Assembly: GCF_900174585.1 (NCBI RefSeq)
Contig: NZ_FWPT01000011.1
Location: forward strand, 146,926-210,925
DNA: 64,000 nucleotides
From: Parendozoicomonas haliclonae
GTDB taxonomy: Bacteria > Pseudomonadota > Gammaproteobacteria > Pseudomonadales > Endozoicomonadaceae
Direction of reading: 5' to 3'
Both the position numbers and the translations under genes were made by a program. Each line of letters starts with the position of its first letter. Position 1 is the first letter of the stretch. The notes under the pieces were generated by a model. It did not search any database and was not told the DNA's origin. It saw nothing but the letters and a program-made list of their open reading frames with translations. Below are positions 27,870 to 37,770 of the stretch, piece by piece.

Positions 27870-28619
27870 TTAGTAGATAGAGAACGGGAAGTACTTGGCG
27901 TTGATCTTCTCGTAGGTACCGTCGGCACGAATCTCTTTCAGAGCCTGATTGAACTTCTCTTTCAGCTCATCTTTCTTACGGATAGCGATACCGATCTTGT
28001 CGTTCTTGGCAAAGGCTTCGCCCTTGAACTCAAAACCCTTGCCGTTATCGCCATTCAGCCAGTCGTAGGCAGGCAGTTCATCAGCAATGGCACCGTCCAG
28101 ACGACCGGCCTGCAGATCCAGGTAAACCGCTTCCTGAGTGTCGTACAGTTTGATGTCTACGACGTCAGCCAGATTGTCTTCCAGATACATGCCACCAACG
28201 GTGGAGCGCTGAGCACCAATCACCTTGCCTTTCAGGCCGACTTTGCTGGTATCCAGCTCTTTGCCTTCAGGCCCCATGAAACGCAGACCACCGGAGTAAT
28301 AGTGATCAGTGAAATCGACCTGCCTCAGACGCTCTTCAGTGATAGACATACTGGCAACGATTGCATCGAACTTGCGAACTTTCAGGGCCGGAATCATGCC
28401 ATCCCAGTCCTGACCAACAATCTCACACTCAACCTTCATCTTGGCACACAGTGCGTTGGCGATATCGACGTCAAAGCCAGCCAGCTGGCCCTGCTCATTT
28501 ACAAAGTTGAAAGGAGCCCACGCGCCTTCGGTCGCAATTTTGATCTTGTCGGCAGCCATGGCAAAAGTGCTTGCCGCCATACCGATTGCCAGAGCACCTG
28601 CTTTTACCCAGTGGTTCAT
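27870..28619 (-). CDS. Basic amino acid ABC transporter substrate-binding protein (ArgT/AotJ type)
   Basis: Periplasmic receptor, probably for arginine/ornithine/lysine. A signal peptide (about residues 1-22, ending TFAMA) precedes a family 3 solute-binding fold: IKIATEGAWAPFNFVNEQGQLAGFDVDIANALC, DWDGMIPALKVRKFDAIVASMSIT. A Cys pair (about 58 and 65) matches the disulfide seen in ArgT/HisJ-type proteins. The ligand is inferred from family resemblance only. Second gene of the operon, after the ATPase. Confidence 0.9.
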   Translation of the reverse strand: MNHWVKAGALAIGMAASTFAMAADKIKIATEGAWAPFNFVNEQGQLAGFDVDIANALCAKMKVECEIVGQDWDGMIPALKVRKFDAIVASMSITEERLRQVDFTDHYYSGGLRFMGPEGKELDTSKVGLKGKVIGAQRSTVGGMYLEDNLADVVDIKLYDTQEAVYLDLQAGRLDGAIADELPAYDWLNGDNGKGFEFKGEAFAKNDKIGIAIRKKDELKEKFNQALKEIRADGTYEKINAKYFPFSIY

Positions 28620-28664
28620 ACAGCTCGTCCTTTTTTACTTCTTCTGTTGTGTGTTCTTATGTTT

Positions 28665-29438
28665 TTACACGGCCGTAGCCAGGAATTCCCGACAGCGGGT
28701 GGACTCTGCAGATTCAAAGACCTGTTCAGGTGTGCCGTCTTCTTCAACACGGCCCTGATGCAGGAAGATGATCCGGTCAGAGACTTCCCGGGCAAACTTC
28801 ATTTCGTGCGTCACAATCAACATAGTGCGGCCTTCCTCAGCAAGACCGCGCATAACACCCAGCACTTCACCCACCAGCTCAGGATCGAGAGCGGAGGTTG
28901 GCTCATCAAACAGCAGAACCTGAGGCTCCATTGCCAAAGCACGGGCAATAGCGACACGCTGCTGCTGACCACCAGAAAGTTGGGAAGGGTAATAGTGAGC
29001 ACGATCGGAAAGCCCGACCTTCTCTAGCAGTGATTCCGCCAGCTCGCGAACTTCACGTTTGGAGCGGCCAAGCACATGAACAGGAGCCTCGATCACATTC
29101 TCAAGAATGGTCATATGGGGCCAGAGATTAAAATTCTGGAATACAAACCCCAACCGGGAACGAATCCGTGCCAGCTGCTTTTCATCGGCAGCTTCCAGTG
29201 ATCCATCAGCGCGCTTTTTCAGTGTTAATGCTTCACCATTGACACTGATGCTGCCCTGACAGGGATTCTCAAGAAGGTTGATACAACGAAGAAAGGTACT
29301 TTTACCGGAACCACTCGAACCAATGATCGAGATGACATCACCGTCATGGGCCGTCAGGGAGATACCTTTTAATACCTCAAGGTCTCCATAACGTTTGTGG
29401 ATATCTGTCAGTTCCAGTGCGACAGGTGTCTGGTACAT
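28665..29438 (-). CDS. Basic amino acid ABC transporter ATP-binding protein (HisP/AotP type)
   Basis: ATPase of the importer. Walker [10 protein letters not shown], signature [19 protein letters not shown], Walker [13 protein letters not shown] and the H-loop VTHEM are present. The 257-residue length and the charged insertion after the Walker A region ([17 protein letters not shown]) match HisP/AotP. ATG at 29438 has GGGGG upstream; TTG at 29441 is the preceding codon. First gene of the operon. The 210 bases upstream contain no gene and presumably the promoter. Confidence 0.93.
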   Translation of the reverse strand: MYQTPVALELTDIHKRYGDLEVLKGISLTAHDGDVISIIGSSGSGKSTFLRCINLLENPCQGSISVNGEALTLKKRADGSLEAADEKQLARIRSRLGFVFQNFNLWPHMTILENVIEAPVHVLGRSKREVRELAESLLEKVGLSDRAHYYPSQLSGGQQQRVAIARALAMEPQVLLFDEPTSALDPELVGEVLGVMRGLAEEGRTMLIVTHEMKFAREVSDRIIFLHQGRVEEDGTPEQVFESAESTRCREFLATAV

Positions 29439-29648
29439 CAAACCCCCAGTGACGTTTTAATTATTATTTTTTGAAGAATGCGGTACCTATTGCTCAAAAA
29501 CCGACCGCATTTCCCACCTATAGCTTATTTTCTATTTGCTCTAGTGACGTAACTTACCCCGAGAAGGGTCAGTGTTCCAGAGAAAAATGTTTCACTTTGT
29601 TGCCGGAATGACAGAGTTTTGCGGTTGAATCAGAAGCAGCTAACTGCT

Positions 29649-30542
29649 TCAAATATCCCCCAGGATCGTCTTGTAACCCTCGCGATAGGAGGGATAGAGA
29701 AAGTCATATCCGCTTTCTATAACCCGCTGATTTCGGCAACGTTTGCTGCCTCTGGAACCACCGGGAATCTCGGATTCAGGCTGTACATTTACCTGCTCTG
29801 CCAGCCACTGTGTGACATCACTTAACGGTGCCGGATCACAATCCACCCCCAGATAAAGGGGGTGAACACATTCATTACTGAGATCCAGACTGATTAACTG
29901 TTCCAGGATTCCGGCACAGTCATCGGCATGAATACGATTACCAAACGCGACAGGTTCGCTGGCGTACACCTCTCCACCCATCACTTTGCGCAGCATAAAA
30001 TTACGACCCGGACCATAGATCCCGCCAAAGCGCACAACCGTTGCTGGCAGATCGCTGTTCAGCAAAAGTCCTTCCGCTTCCAGCATAATCTGGCCATTAA
30101 ATGTTTGGGGATGAGTCTCTGAAAGCTCATCAATCCACTCACCATCACGCTGGTGATAAACCGCTGTGCTGGAAGTGAAGAAGGTTCGTCTCGGCGGGTG
30201 GGGATAGGCTTTTATCTTGGCAAGAACATGACCAAGGCCATCAACATAAGTTTTGCGATAACCTTCTTCACCCGAGCGTCCGGCAGCTGCTGCATATACG
30301 ACATAATCAATATGCTCCGGCCACTCATCCCACTCTCCTGTAGCCAAATCCCCTTGAAGAGCTTTTACACCTTCAGGCAATGACTCGATTGAACGCCTCA
30401 GACCATAAACCGTATGCCCGGCCTCAAGTAGCCGTAAAGCCAATCTGCCACCCACATCACCACAACCGGCAATCAGTGTGACTGGATTAGTTTTGTCGCT
30501 TTGCTCTGCGCTTGTATCTGCTTTTGTAAGAGTTGCGTTCAT
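29649..30542 (-). CDS. NAD-dependent epimerase/dehydratase-like protein
   Basis: Cytoplasmic atypical short-chain dehydrogenase of 297 residues, substrate unknown. A Rossmann motif (LIAGCGDVGGRLALRLLEAGH, GxGxxG) begins near residue 24 after a Thr/Ser-rich tail. VYAAAAG, TSSTAVYH and FGGIYGPGRN follow the extended-SDR pattern, but the usual YxxxK catalytic pair is not obvious (the Tyr is followed by HQRD). Similar proteins are called YeeZ-like. Divergent from oxyR across 235 bases. The long tail means the true start may lie further in. Confidence 0.8.
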   Translation of the reverse strand: MNATLTKADTSAEQSDKTNPVTLIAGCGDVGGRLALRLLEAGHTVYGLRRSIESLPEGVKALQGDLATGEWDEWPEHIDYVVYAAAAGRSGEEGYRKTYVDGLGHVLAKIKAYPHPPRRTFFTSSTAVYHQRDGEWIDELSETHPQTFNGQIMLEAEGLLLNSDLPATVVRFGGIYGPGRNFMLRKVMGGEVYASEPVAFGNRIHADDCAGILEQLISLDLSNECVHPLYLGVDCDPAPLSDVTQWLAEQVNVQPESEIPGGSRGSKRCRNQRVIESGYDFLYPSYREGYKTILGDI

Positions 30543-30777
30543 AACAGCCCCGAACCTTCGATATTCAAAAACATTGATATCAGTCTCAGCTTTGCCGCCA
30601 TTTTGGTTTATTATTCGCAGGCTAGTTAATAGAAAAAGTTAATTAACAGCAAGGGCATACCCGCTTCAGCAACATAACCTGAGGCTGCGTGTCCCGCCAC
30701 TGGAACGGCCACTGTATGGCACGAGTTGAGTCGCAGTCATCTGTTCCAACTGTTTAAATTTACAGTAATATGACCCG

Positions 30778-31701
30778 ATGACCCTTACAGAACTCAAGTA
30801 CATCGTCGCTCTGGCACAGGAATGTCACTTTGGTAAAGCTGCGGAACGCTGCTTTGTTAGCCAGCCCACTCTCAGCGTGGGAGTCAAGAAGCTCGAGGAT
30901 GAGCTCGGCGTTGCCATTTTTGAGCGCAGCAAGTCCGCCGTTCGCGTCACTCCGCTAGGCCACAAGGTTATAGAGCAGGCGCAGAAGGTTCTTGAGGAAG
31001 CTTCCGGCATCAAGGCGATTGCCAGCGAAGGTAAGGACCAGCTCTCCACTCCTCTGCGAATTGGCACTATCTACACCATCGGGCCTTATCTGCTCCCGCA
31101 TATGATTCCGCAACTCCGCAATATTGCGCCGGAGATGCCGCTGTATGTGGAAGAAAACTTCACGCACGTACTGCGCCAGCGTCTGCGTATCGGTGAGCTG
31201 GACGCGATCATTATCGCCCTACCGTTTACTGAAGCGGATGTGGTGACCAAGCCTCTCTACGATGAAGATTTCCGGGTATTGATGCCGGGCAACCACCCCT
31301 GGACCAAAAGAGAACAGATTCCGGTCAACGATTTGGCCAGCACTGATCTTTTACTGCTTGGTGAAGGTCACTGCTTCCGTGATCAGGTTCTTGAGGCCTG
31401 TCCGGCGCTCTCCAAAAAAGAGAGCAATAAAGAGCAAATTCATCAGACCACCATTGAAGCCACCTCTCTGGAAACCATGCGTCATATGGTCGCTTCCGGT
31501 ATGGGCGTGACCGTACTGCCACAATCTGCGATTGGCAGCGATAACCACTACTCCAAAGATCTGTTGGCAACTCGACCTTTTGAACAACCAGCGCCAGGGC
31601 GAACCGTTGCTCTGGCATGGCGGGCCAGTTTCCCGCGCCTGAAAGCGATCGATGCACTCGAGAAAGCCATCCGGCAGTGCCCATTAACACCCTTTAAGTA
31701 A
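30778..31701 (+). CDS. oxyR: Hydrogen peroxide-sensing regulator OxyR
   Basis: LysR-type activator of peroxide defence. The N-terminal winged HTH reads FGKAAERCFVSQPTLSVGVKKLEDELG. The two redox cysteines are at residues 199 and 208 in GEGHCFRDQVLEAC, the same numbers as in E. coli OxyR. Length, 307 residues, is typical. recG starts eight bases downstream, as in Pseudomonas, where oxyR-recG are co-transcribed. Confidence 0.97.
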   Translation: MTLTELKYIVALAQECHFGKAAERCFVSQPTLSVGVKKLEDELGVAIFERSKSAVRVTPLGHKVIEQAQKVLEEASGIKAIASEGKDQLSTPLRIGTIYTIGPYLLPHMIPQLRNIAPEMPLYVEENFTHVLRQRLRIGELDAIIIALPFTEADVVTKPLYDEDFRVLMPGNHPWTKREQIPVNDLASTDLLLLGEGHCFRDQVLEACPALSKKESNKEQIHQTTIEATSLETMRHMVASGMGVTVLPQSAIGSDNHYSKDLLATRPFEQPAPGRTVALAWRASFPRLKAIDALEKAIRQCPLTPFK

Positions 31702-31709
31702 TACCAGCG

Positions 31710-33818
31710 ATGGCTCGCGATCAAATGAATAGCTCAGGAAGGGCTTTACATCAGGTACCCGTCACGACGCTGAAAGGCGTCGGGGCAGCCCTCGCAGAAA
31801 AACTGGCCAAAATTGGCATTAACAATCTGCAGGATCTGCTGTTTCATCTTCCTCTGCGCTATCAGGATCGTACCCGTATTACTCCAATTGGCAACCTGCA
31901 GTTTGGAATGGATGCAGTGCTGGAAGGCACAGTCATTGCTGCCGATATCGTGATGGGAAAGCGCCGGAGCCTGGTCTGCAAGGTTCGGGATGGTTCCGGC
32001 TCGATCACCCTACGCTTTTTCCATTTCAGTGCCGCGCAAAAGAACTCTTTAAAAGCAGGCGTAAAAATACGAGGTTTTGGTGAACCTCGTCGGGGCGCTT
32101 ATGGCTTGGAGATTTATCATCCAGAATACCGGGTGATTAGTGACAGCAATCCGGCTCCCGTTGAGGATACGCTGACGCCAATTTACCCGGCAACCGAGGG
32201 CCTCACACAGGTTCGCTTGCGAAGCTTGTGCTTGCAGGCACTGAAATTCCTCGATAATCCCGACGCGCTGGAAGAGTGGTTGCCGGAACCAATCCGCAGG
32301 CCGTTTAATCTGTGGAACCTCACAGACGCCGTTCGCTTTCTCCACCAGCCTCCACCTGATGCTGATGTTTACCAGATCATGGAAGGTCTACACCCGGCTC
32401 AGCAGAGACTGGCTTTTGAAGAGCTGTTGGCACATCACCTGAGCCTGCAACAAATTCGGCAACGGGTGCGCCGGCAAAAAGGTTTGGCTTTACACGGCAC
32501 CGGCAAGCTTGTGGATAAGTTTTTAGCCAACCTTCCCTTCACTCCAACCGGTGCACAACAGCGGGTTGCCAAAGAAATCCACAGCGATCTTTGCTCCGAA
32601 GCACCCATGCTTCGGTTGGTTCAGGGCGATGTGGGCTCCGGCAAAACAGTTGTTGCCGCGCTAGCAGCATTGCAGGCTGTAGAAAGTTATTCACAGGCTG
32701 CATTAATGGCGCCAACGGAGATTCTTGCCGAGCAGCATTACAACAATTTCCACAGCTGGTTGAAGCCCTTGGGGATAACTGTTGCCTGGCTGACAGGCAA
32801 GACCAAAGGCAAGAAGCGGGCGGAACAATTGGAACTTATCCGCAGTGGTGATGCACAGGTTGTGGTCGGTACCCACGCATTGTTTCAGGATGATGTGGAG
32901 TTCAAGCATCTGGCTCTGGCCATTATTGATGAACAACATCGCTTTGGTGTGCACCAACGGCTGGCACTGAGAGAGAAAGGTCGCAATATCGGCGCCATGC
33001 CCCATCAGCTGATCATGACCGCAACGCCTATTCCCCGAACTCTGGCCATGAGTGCCTATGCCGATCTCGACCTTTCAGTCATTGATGAACTTCCTCCCGG
33101 TCGTACGCCTGTAAATACCATCGTGGTCGGAGATGATCGTCGGCCACAGGTGATTGAACGTGTAAAAGCCGCCTGCCTTGAAGGCCGCCAGGCTTATTGG
33201 GTATGTACGCTGATTGAAGAATCTGAAGCCCTGCAGTGTCAGGCTGCGGAAGTCACGGCAGAAGAGTTGAAGACAGCTCTACCGGAGCTGTCTATCGGAC
33301 TTATCCACGGCCGGATGAAGCCCACAGAAAAGGCCGAGGTTATGGCTGCGTTCAAGGAAGGCCATCTCCATCTTCTGGTTGCCACAACGGTTATCGAAGT
33401 GGGTGTGGATGTTCCCAACTCCAGTCTGATGATTATCGAAAACCCTGAGCGCCTCGGTCTGGCTCAGCTCCACCAGTTACGAGGCCGCGTCGGTCGGGGC
33501 AACATCGCCAGCCATTGTGTGTTGATGTACCACCCGCCACTTTCCCAACACGGCAAAGAGCGCCTGCAAGTAATGCGAGATTCCAGCGATGGCTTTGTAA
33601 TTGCAGAAAAGGATCTTGAGCTTCGTGGCCCGGGGGAAGTTTTGGGAACACGCCAGACAGGTCTGGTGCAATTCCGGGTTGCTGATCTGGAGCGCGATAA
33701 GGTTCTTCTGGAAAGTATTAAAGGAGCCGCTGAACAGCTGCTACGGGAAGCGCCAGCCCATGCGCAGCCACTGATTGATCGGTGGCTGCCACATGGTGAC
33801 CGGTTTGCGGATGCCTAA
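31710..33818 (+). CDS. recG: ATP-dependent DNA helicase RecG
   Basis: Remodels stalled replication forks and branched DNA. An N-terminal wedge/OB domain (about 1-250) includes GVGAALAEKLAKIGI and LLFHLPLRYQDRT. Superfamily 2 helicase motifs follow: Walker A GDVGSGKT, the DExx-type box IIDEQHRFG, TATPIPRTL, and the motif VI region QLRGRVGRG. The 702-residue length is normal. An in-frame ATG at 31725 is an alternative start. Its end is six bases from the convergent tautomerase gene. Confidence 0.97.
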   Translation: MARDQMNSSGRALHQVPVTTLKGVGAALAEKLAKIGINNLQDLLFHLPLRYQDRTRITPIGNLQFGMDAVLEGTVIAADIVMGKRRSLVCKVRDGSGSITLRFFHFSAAQKNSLKAGVKIRGFGEPRRGAYGLEIYHPEYRVISDSNPAPVEDTLTPIYPATEGLTQVRLRSLCLQALKFLDNPDALEEWLPEPIRRPFNLWNLTDAVRFLHQPPPDADVYQIMEGLHPAQQRLAFEELLAHHLSLQQIRQRVRRQKGLALHGTGKLVDKFLANLPFTPTGAQQRVAKEIHSDLCSEAPMLRLVQGDVGSGKTVVAALAALQAVESYSQAALMAPTEILAEQHYNNFHSWLKPLGITVAWLTGKTKGKKRAEQLELIRSGDAQVVVGTHALFQDDVEFKHLALAIIDEQHRFGVHQRLALREKGRNIGAMPHQLIMTATPIPRTLAMSAYADLDLSVIDELPPGRTPVNTIVVGDDRRPQVIERVKAACLEGRQAYWVCTLIEESEALQCQAAEVTAEELKTALPELSIGLIHGRMKPTEKAEVMAAFKEGHLHLLVATTVIEVGVDVPNSSLMIIENPERLGLAQLHQLRGRVGRGNIASHCVLMYHPPLSQHGKERLQVMRDSSDGFVIAEKDLELRGPGEVLGTRQTGLVQFRVADLERDKVLLESIKGAAEQLLREAPAHAQPLIDRWLPHGDRFADA

Positions 33819-33824
33819 ACGACC

Positions 33825-34025
33825 TTACTTTGCCTTGCGCAGCTCAGTGACTTGATCAAAGCCAATACCCCAGTTATCGGTATTCACTTCGTCAATCAAC
33901 ACGATGGTTGTGGCTGGGTTCTTACCCAGCACATCAACCAGCAGTTGCGTTGCGCCTTTGATCAAAGCCTGCTTCTGCTCTTTGGTGACACCTTCATCGG
34001 TGATTTTGATGTTTACAAAAGGCAT
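33825..34025 (-). CDS. 4-oxalocrotonate tautomerase family protein
   Basis: A 66-residue tautomerase subunit. After Met removal the N-terminus is Pro-Phe-Val-Asn, providing the catalytic Pro1. AAGGGGAAG lies upstream of ATG 34025; the longer frame to 34079 would bury Pro1 and is rejected. The gene begins 11 bases after the malic enzyme stop, so is co-transcribed with it. The substrate is unknown; no aromatic meta-cleavage genes are near. Confidence 0.9.
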   Translation of the reverse strand: MPFVNIKITDEGVTKEQKQALIKGATQLLVDVLGKNPATTIVLIDEVNTDNWGIGFDQVTELRKAK

Positions 34026-34036
34026 CTTACTTCCCC

Positions 34037-35734
34037 TTAGCAGTAGGCCATGCGAACGCGGCGATACTCGGCTTTCCAATAGTTCGCATGAATACGTTCT
34101 TCCAGCTCATTCAAACCGCATTCCGGTGCCAGACCTTCTTCCTGTGCCTGAATAGCGACCGCCTTGGCGATATCACAAGTCACACGCTGAATAGTATCCA
34201 GAGTTGGCAGCAAAGGTGCTTCCGGGTTCATGGCAGAAGGTGCACACAGAGCCAGGGTTTCTACAGCCTTATCCAGCATACCGTCGGAAATGCGGGTCGC
34301 ACCGCAAGCTAGGACACTCAGACCAATGCCCGGGAAGATATAAATGTTATTGCACTGGGCAATCGGGTAGCTTTTGCCTTCATACTGCACAGGATCAAAC
34401 GGGCTGCCAGTTGCCACAACAGCACGGCCCTGGGACCAGTTGATAATATCTTCCGGCACCGCTTCTACACGGCTGCTTGGGTTAGACAGTGCGAATACAA
34501 TCGGACGATCATGATTACGGGCCATCTGCTCAATAATTTCTTTAGTGAACAGACCCGTCTGACCGGACACACCGATAATCACGTCCGGCTTGATCTCACG
34601 TACAACGTCTTTCAGGAAGGCACCCTTCGCAGTAGTTTCTTCCCCGAAAACACTCTCAACCTCGGTTCTCTGGCGAACCAACTTTTGTTGGAAGTCACGC
34701 AGGTTATCCATTCCATCATGCAGCAGACCAAACTGATCAACCATGTACATACGACCACGTGCTTCTGCATCGGTCAGGCCACGGGAACTCATAAGGCGGA
34801 TAATCTGTTCAGCAATACCACAACCGGAAGAACCCGCTCCGAGGAAGGCAACCTTCAGGTCTTCTACTTTCTTGCCAATAGATTGGGCGGCAGACAACAG
34901 AGTACCGGCAGCAACCGCAGCAGTTCCCTGAATATCGTCGTTGAAGGAACAGAGCTGATCACGGTACTTCTCCAGCAACGGAGTGGCGTGACCAATCGCA
35001 AAGTCTTCAAATTGCAGCAGAACATTTGGCCAGCGACGCTTAACAGCCTGAATGAAGGAATCAACAAACTCGTAGTATTCGTCATCGCCGATACGCTCAT
35101 TGCGCCAGCCGAGATAACCAGGATCATTCAGCAGCTCCTGATTATTGGTACCGCAATCCAGTGCGATTGGCAGAGTCAGATTTGGCGCTACACCACCGAC
35201 TGCACTGTAAAGAGCCAGCTTACCAATACAGATGCCCATACCACCGATGCCCTGATCACCCAGACCCAGAACCCGCTCACCATCGGTGACAACAATCACT
35301 TCAATATTACGCTTGAAGCTGGCCAGCATGGCATCAATACGGTGACGCTCAGGATAAGAGATAAACAGTCCGCGTGGACGGCGGTAAAGATCACTGAAAC
35401 GCTGACAGGCCTGACCAACAACCGGTGTATAGATAATTGGCAGCATCTCTTTCAGATGACGCTGGATCAGGGCGTAATAAAGAGTTTCGTTGGTATCCTG
35501 CAGAGCACGCAGGTAGATATGTTTCAGAATCGGGGTCGGCTTGAGGCAGTAAGATTTGTAAGCACGACGACACTGCTCTTCCAGAGTCTCCACGTTCGGC
35601 GGCAGCAGACCATGAAGGTCGAGCTCGCTGCGCTCTTCCATGGTGAAGGCGGTGCCTTTGTTCAAAAGAGAGTTTTCCAGCAGCATTCGGCCGGTGAGTG
35701 CTGAGTGGATGCTGCTATGGTTCATGTCGTTCAT
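34037..35734 (-). CDS. maeA: NAD-dependent malic enzyme
   Basis: Oxidatively decarboxylates malate to pyruvate. The 564-residue protein has [18 protein letters not shown], the NAD-malic N-terminal domain with [32 protein letters not shown] for metal/substrate binding, and the Rossmann motif [18 protein letters not shown] at 35734 (MNDMNHSS) is preferred to 35785 on family length, though no strong ribosome site is seen. Forms a two-gene unit with the tautomerase. Confidence 0.95.
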   Translation of the reverse strand: MNDMNHSSIHSALTGRMLLENSLLNKGTAFTMEERSELDLHGLLPPNVETLEEQCRRAYKSYCLKPTPILKHIYLRALQDTNETLYYALIQRHLKEMLPIIYTPVVGQACQRFSDLYRRPRGLFISYPERHRIDAMLASFKRNIEVIVVTDGERVLGLGDQGIGGMGICIGKLALYSAVGGVAPNLTLPIALDCGTNNQELLNDPGYLGWRNERIGDDEYYEFVDSFIQAVKRRWPNVLLQFEDFAIGHATPLLEKYRDQLCSFNDDIQGTAAVAAGTLLSAAQSIGKKVEDLKVAFLGAGSSGCGIAEQIIRLMSSRGLTDAEARGRMYMVDQFGLLHDGMDNLRDFQQKLVRQRTEVESVFGEETTAKGAFLKDVVREIKPDVIIGVSGQTGLFTKEIIEQMARNHDRPIVFALSNPSSRVEAVPEDIINWSQGRAVVATGSPFDPVQYEGKSYPIAQCNNIYIFPGIGLSVLACGATRISDGMLDKAVETLALCAPSAMNPEAPLLPTLDTIQRVTCDIAKAVAIQAQEEGLAPECGLNELEERIHANYWKAEYRRVRMAYC

Positions 35735-35844
35735 GGCTACTGCTAAACGAGGAGGTAGAATATCCTGCAAGCATAAGATCAACACCAGAAACTGAACAGA
35801 ATCCTTACACAGTTTGCGTACAAATACCTACCACAAAAAACTCT

Positions 35845-36297
35845 CTATATAGGAAGCGCCGTTGTGTACTTAATCTGCTCCATTGCGAAGTTGGACGACA
35901 CCTTACTGAGGTCGGGAATGGCCTTGATCAGCTTCTTATAAAACCGGTCATAGGCGTGAATATCACTCACGACCACACGCATCATGTAATCCCACTCTCC
36001 AGCCATACGATAGAGTTCAACAACCTCCTCAAAAGTCGACGCTGTGCAGGCAAAATGCTGGAGCCAGTTGTCATTATGGTTACTGGTTTTTATCTGCACG
36101 AAGACTGACAAGGGTAAATCCACCTTATCCTGATCCACCAGCACGACACGTTTGCGGATGACGCCATCCTCCTCCAGTTTTTTTACCCGCTTCCAGCACG
36201 GGCTTGGAGAAAGGTCTGCTTTGTCTGCCAGCTCATTGAGGGAGAGAGAGCCGTCCTCCTGCAAAGCATTAAGTATTATCCGATCCCGCTTATCCAC
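35845..36297 (-). CDS. Lrp/AsnC-family regulator (CyuR/DecR-like)
   Basis: A 150-residue feast/famine regulator. The N-terminal HTH reads LNELADKADLSPSPCWKRVKKLEEDGVI, followed by a C-terminal ligand-binding domain. GTG at 36297 gives the usual MDKRDR-type N-terminus; the longer frame to 36393 adds 32 atypical residues. It is divergent from cyuA (cysteine desulfidase). Lrp-family DecR/CyuR controls cysteine detoxification genes in enterobacteria, so this one likely responds to cysteine (inference). Confidence 0.87.
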   Translation of the reverse strand: MDKRDRIILNALQEDGSLSLNELADKADLSPSPCWKRVKKLEEDGVIRKRVVLVDQDKVDLPLSVFVQIKTSNHNDNWLQHFACTASTFEEVVELYRMAGEWDYMMRVVVSDIHAYDRFYKKLIKAIPDLSKVSSNFAMEQIKYTTALPI

Positions 36298-36444
36298 GAC
36301 TAAAATTTTCCACAATGAACACGCATTTAAAAAATTATTTTCCCAAATAAGAGTTTTCACAATATCAGAAGAGAAGATTTTTCTCTGCGACACCTCATAA
36401 ACTATTCCTACATTATTCAGCCATCAGCTCTGAGGAAAAGAACC

Positions 36445-37722
36445 ATGTGGCGTGCTGAGTGGGATGCGTACATCGCTCTAATCAATAAAAAAGTTAAGCC
36501 AGCTCTTGGCTGTACTGAACCCGTCTCGACTGCTCTGGCTGCCGCTTATGCGACACAGCTGCTTGGTCACACACCTGATCGGCTGGAAATACTAGTCAGC
36601 GGCAACCTGATGAAAAACGGTATGGGCGTGGGTATTCCCGGTACCGGTAAAACAGGTCTGCCTATTGCTGCAGCGTTGGGTGCTATCTGTGGGGTTCCGG
36701 AAAAAGGTCTTGAGGTGCTTGCCGAGGTCACCCCGGAATACGTTGCCCAGGCTCAGGAGATGATCGATCGCAAGTGCGTCAGCATCGCGATTGCGGATAC
36801 CTCCTCCATTCTTTATGCCGAAGTGATCGCCAGCCATGGTGATGATCAGGCGCGGGTAGTCATTCGCGATGATCATACCCGCATCACCTTTCAGTCCCTG
36901 AACGGTAAGATCGTTCAGCCTGAAGCAGATGCCGACCAGCAGCACAGCGAAGACGATGCTCCACAGCTTTCGCTGTCATCCATCTATGAGTTTGCGACCC
37001 AGGCTGACCTGGACAAGCTGTCGTTCATTCTGGATGCGGCCAAACTGAACACCTCTCTAAGTGTTGCCGGTCTGGAAGAAGACTTTGGTCTGAAAATTGG
37101 TAAGAGCTTTGCCAACAATATTGCCAAGGGTTTTCTCAGCGAAGATCTGGTGACATCTGCCATGATGCGTTCTTCTGCCGCATCTGATGCCCGTATGGCC
37201 GGCGCCATGCTGCCCGCCATGAGTAACTCCGGCAGTGGTAACCAGGGCATTTCTGCCACCATGCCGGTTGTAGCCATTGCCGAGAAGATGAATGCTTCAG
37301 AAGAACAGCTGACCCGTGCGCTGATTATCAGCCACCTGACAGCTATTCATATCAAGAGCCACCTGAATACACTGTCTGCCCTGTGTGCGGCCACCACAGC
37401 TGCTGCTGGTGCAAGTGCTGCGATCGTATGGCTGCTGGGCGGTGATGAAGAGCAGATGAGCTATGCGCTGTTTAATATGTTCGGCGATGTGACCGGCATT
37501 CTTTGCGATGGCGCAGGAACCGGCTGTTCTCTGAAAGTGTCCACCTCTGCTCAAGCAGCGGTGAAAGCGGCACTGATGGCACTGGACGGCACACGCATTA
37601 CCGGTCATGAAGGTATCATCGAAGATGATATTGAAAAGACTATTGCCAATATCGGCCTGATCGGTAATCAGGGACTGGCAGAAGCCGACACCATGATTCT
37701 AAAAATCATGACCAGCAAATAA
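36445..37722 (+). CDS. cyuA: L-cysteine desulfidase/UPF0597 (serine dehydratase alpha-type)
   Basis: Degrades L-cysteine to pyruvate, ammonia and sulfide, probably through a [4Fe-4S] cluster. The 425-residue protein has VKPALGCTEPVSTALA near the N-terminus and ILCDGAGTGCSLKVSTSA near residue 360, supplying candidate cluster cysteines; the central GAMLPAMSNSGSGNQGI is characteristic of the YhaM family. Divergent from an Lrp-type regulator, which is the probable control protein. A terminator that overlaps the next gene follows. Confidence 0.88.
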   Translation: MWRAEWDAYIALINKKVKPALGCTEPVSTALAAAYATQLLGHTPDRLEILVSGNLMKNGMGVGIPGTGKTGLPIAAALGAICGVPEKGLEVLAEVTPEYVAQAQEMIDRKCVSIAIADTSSILYAEVIASHGDDQARVVIRDDHTRITFQSLNGKIVQPEADADQQHSEDDAPQLSLSSIYEFATQADLDKLSFILDAAKLNTSLSVAGLEEDFGLKIGKSFANNIAKGFLSEDLVTSAMMRSSAASDARMAGAMLPAMSNSGSGNQGISATMPVVAIAEKMNASEEQLTRALIISHLTAIHIKSHLNTLSALCAATTAAAGASAAIVWLLGGDEEQMSYALFNMFGDVTGILCDGAGTGCSLKVSTSAQAAVKAALMALDGTRITGHEGIIEDDIEKTIANIGLIGNQGLAEADTMILKIMTSK

Positions 37723-37732
37723 CCACTCCCCT

Positions 37733-37770
37733 AAAAGAAGCAGTATCAGGCTGCTTCTTTTTTCTTTTTC
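37733..37770 (+). terminator. Terminator of cyuA lying inside the convergent gene's 3' end
   Basis: AAAAGAAGCAG / CTGCTTCTTTT 11-bp stem with a 7-base loop, then a long T-rich run. The second arm and T-run are also the antisense of the last codons of the SCP2-like gene (37746-38138). Confidence 0.85.

Noticed and set aside
34511..35704. Plus-strand frame of 397 codons opposite maeA
   Set aside because: Long, but entirely antisense to malic enzyme; composition Thr/Asn/Gln-rich as expected of a shadow frame, and no recognisable domain.
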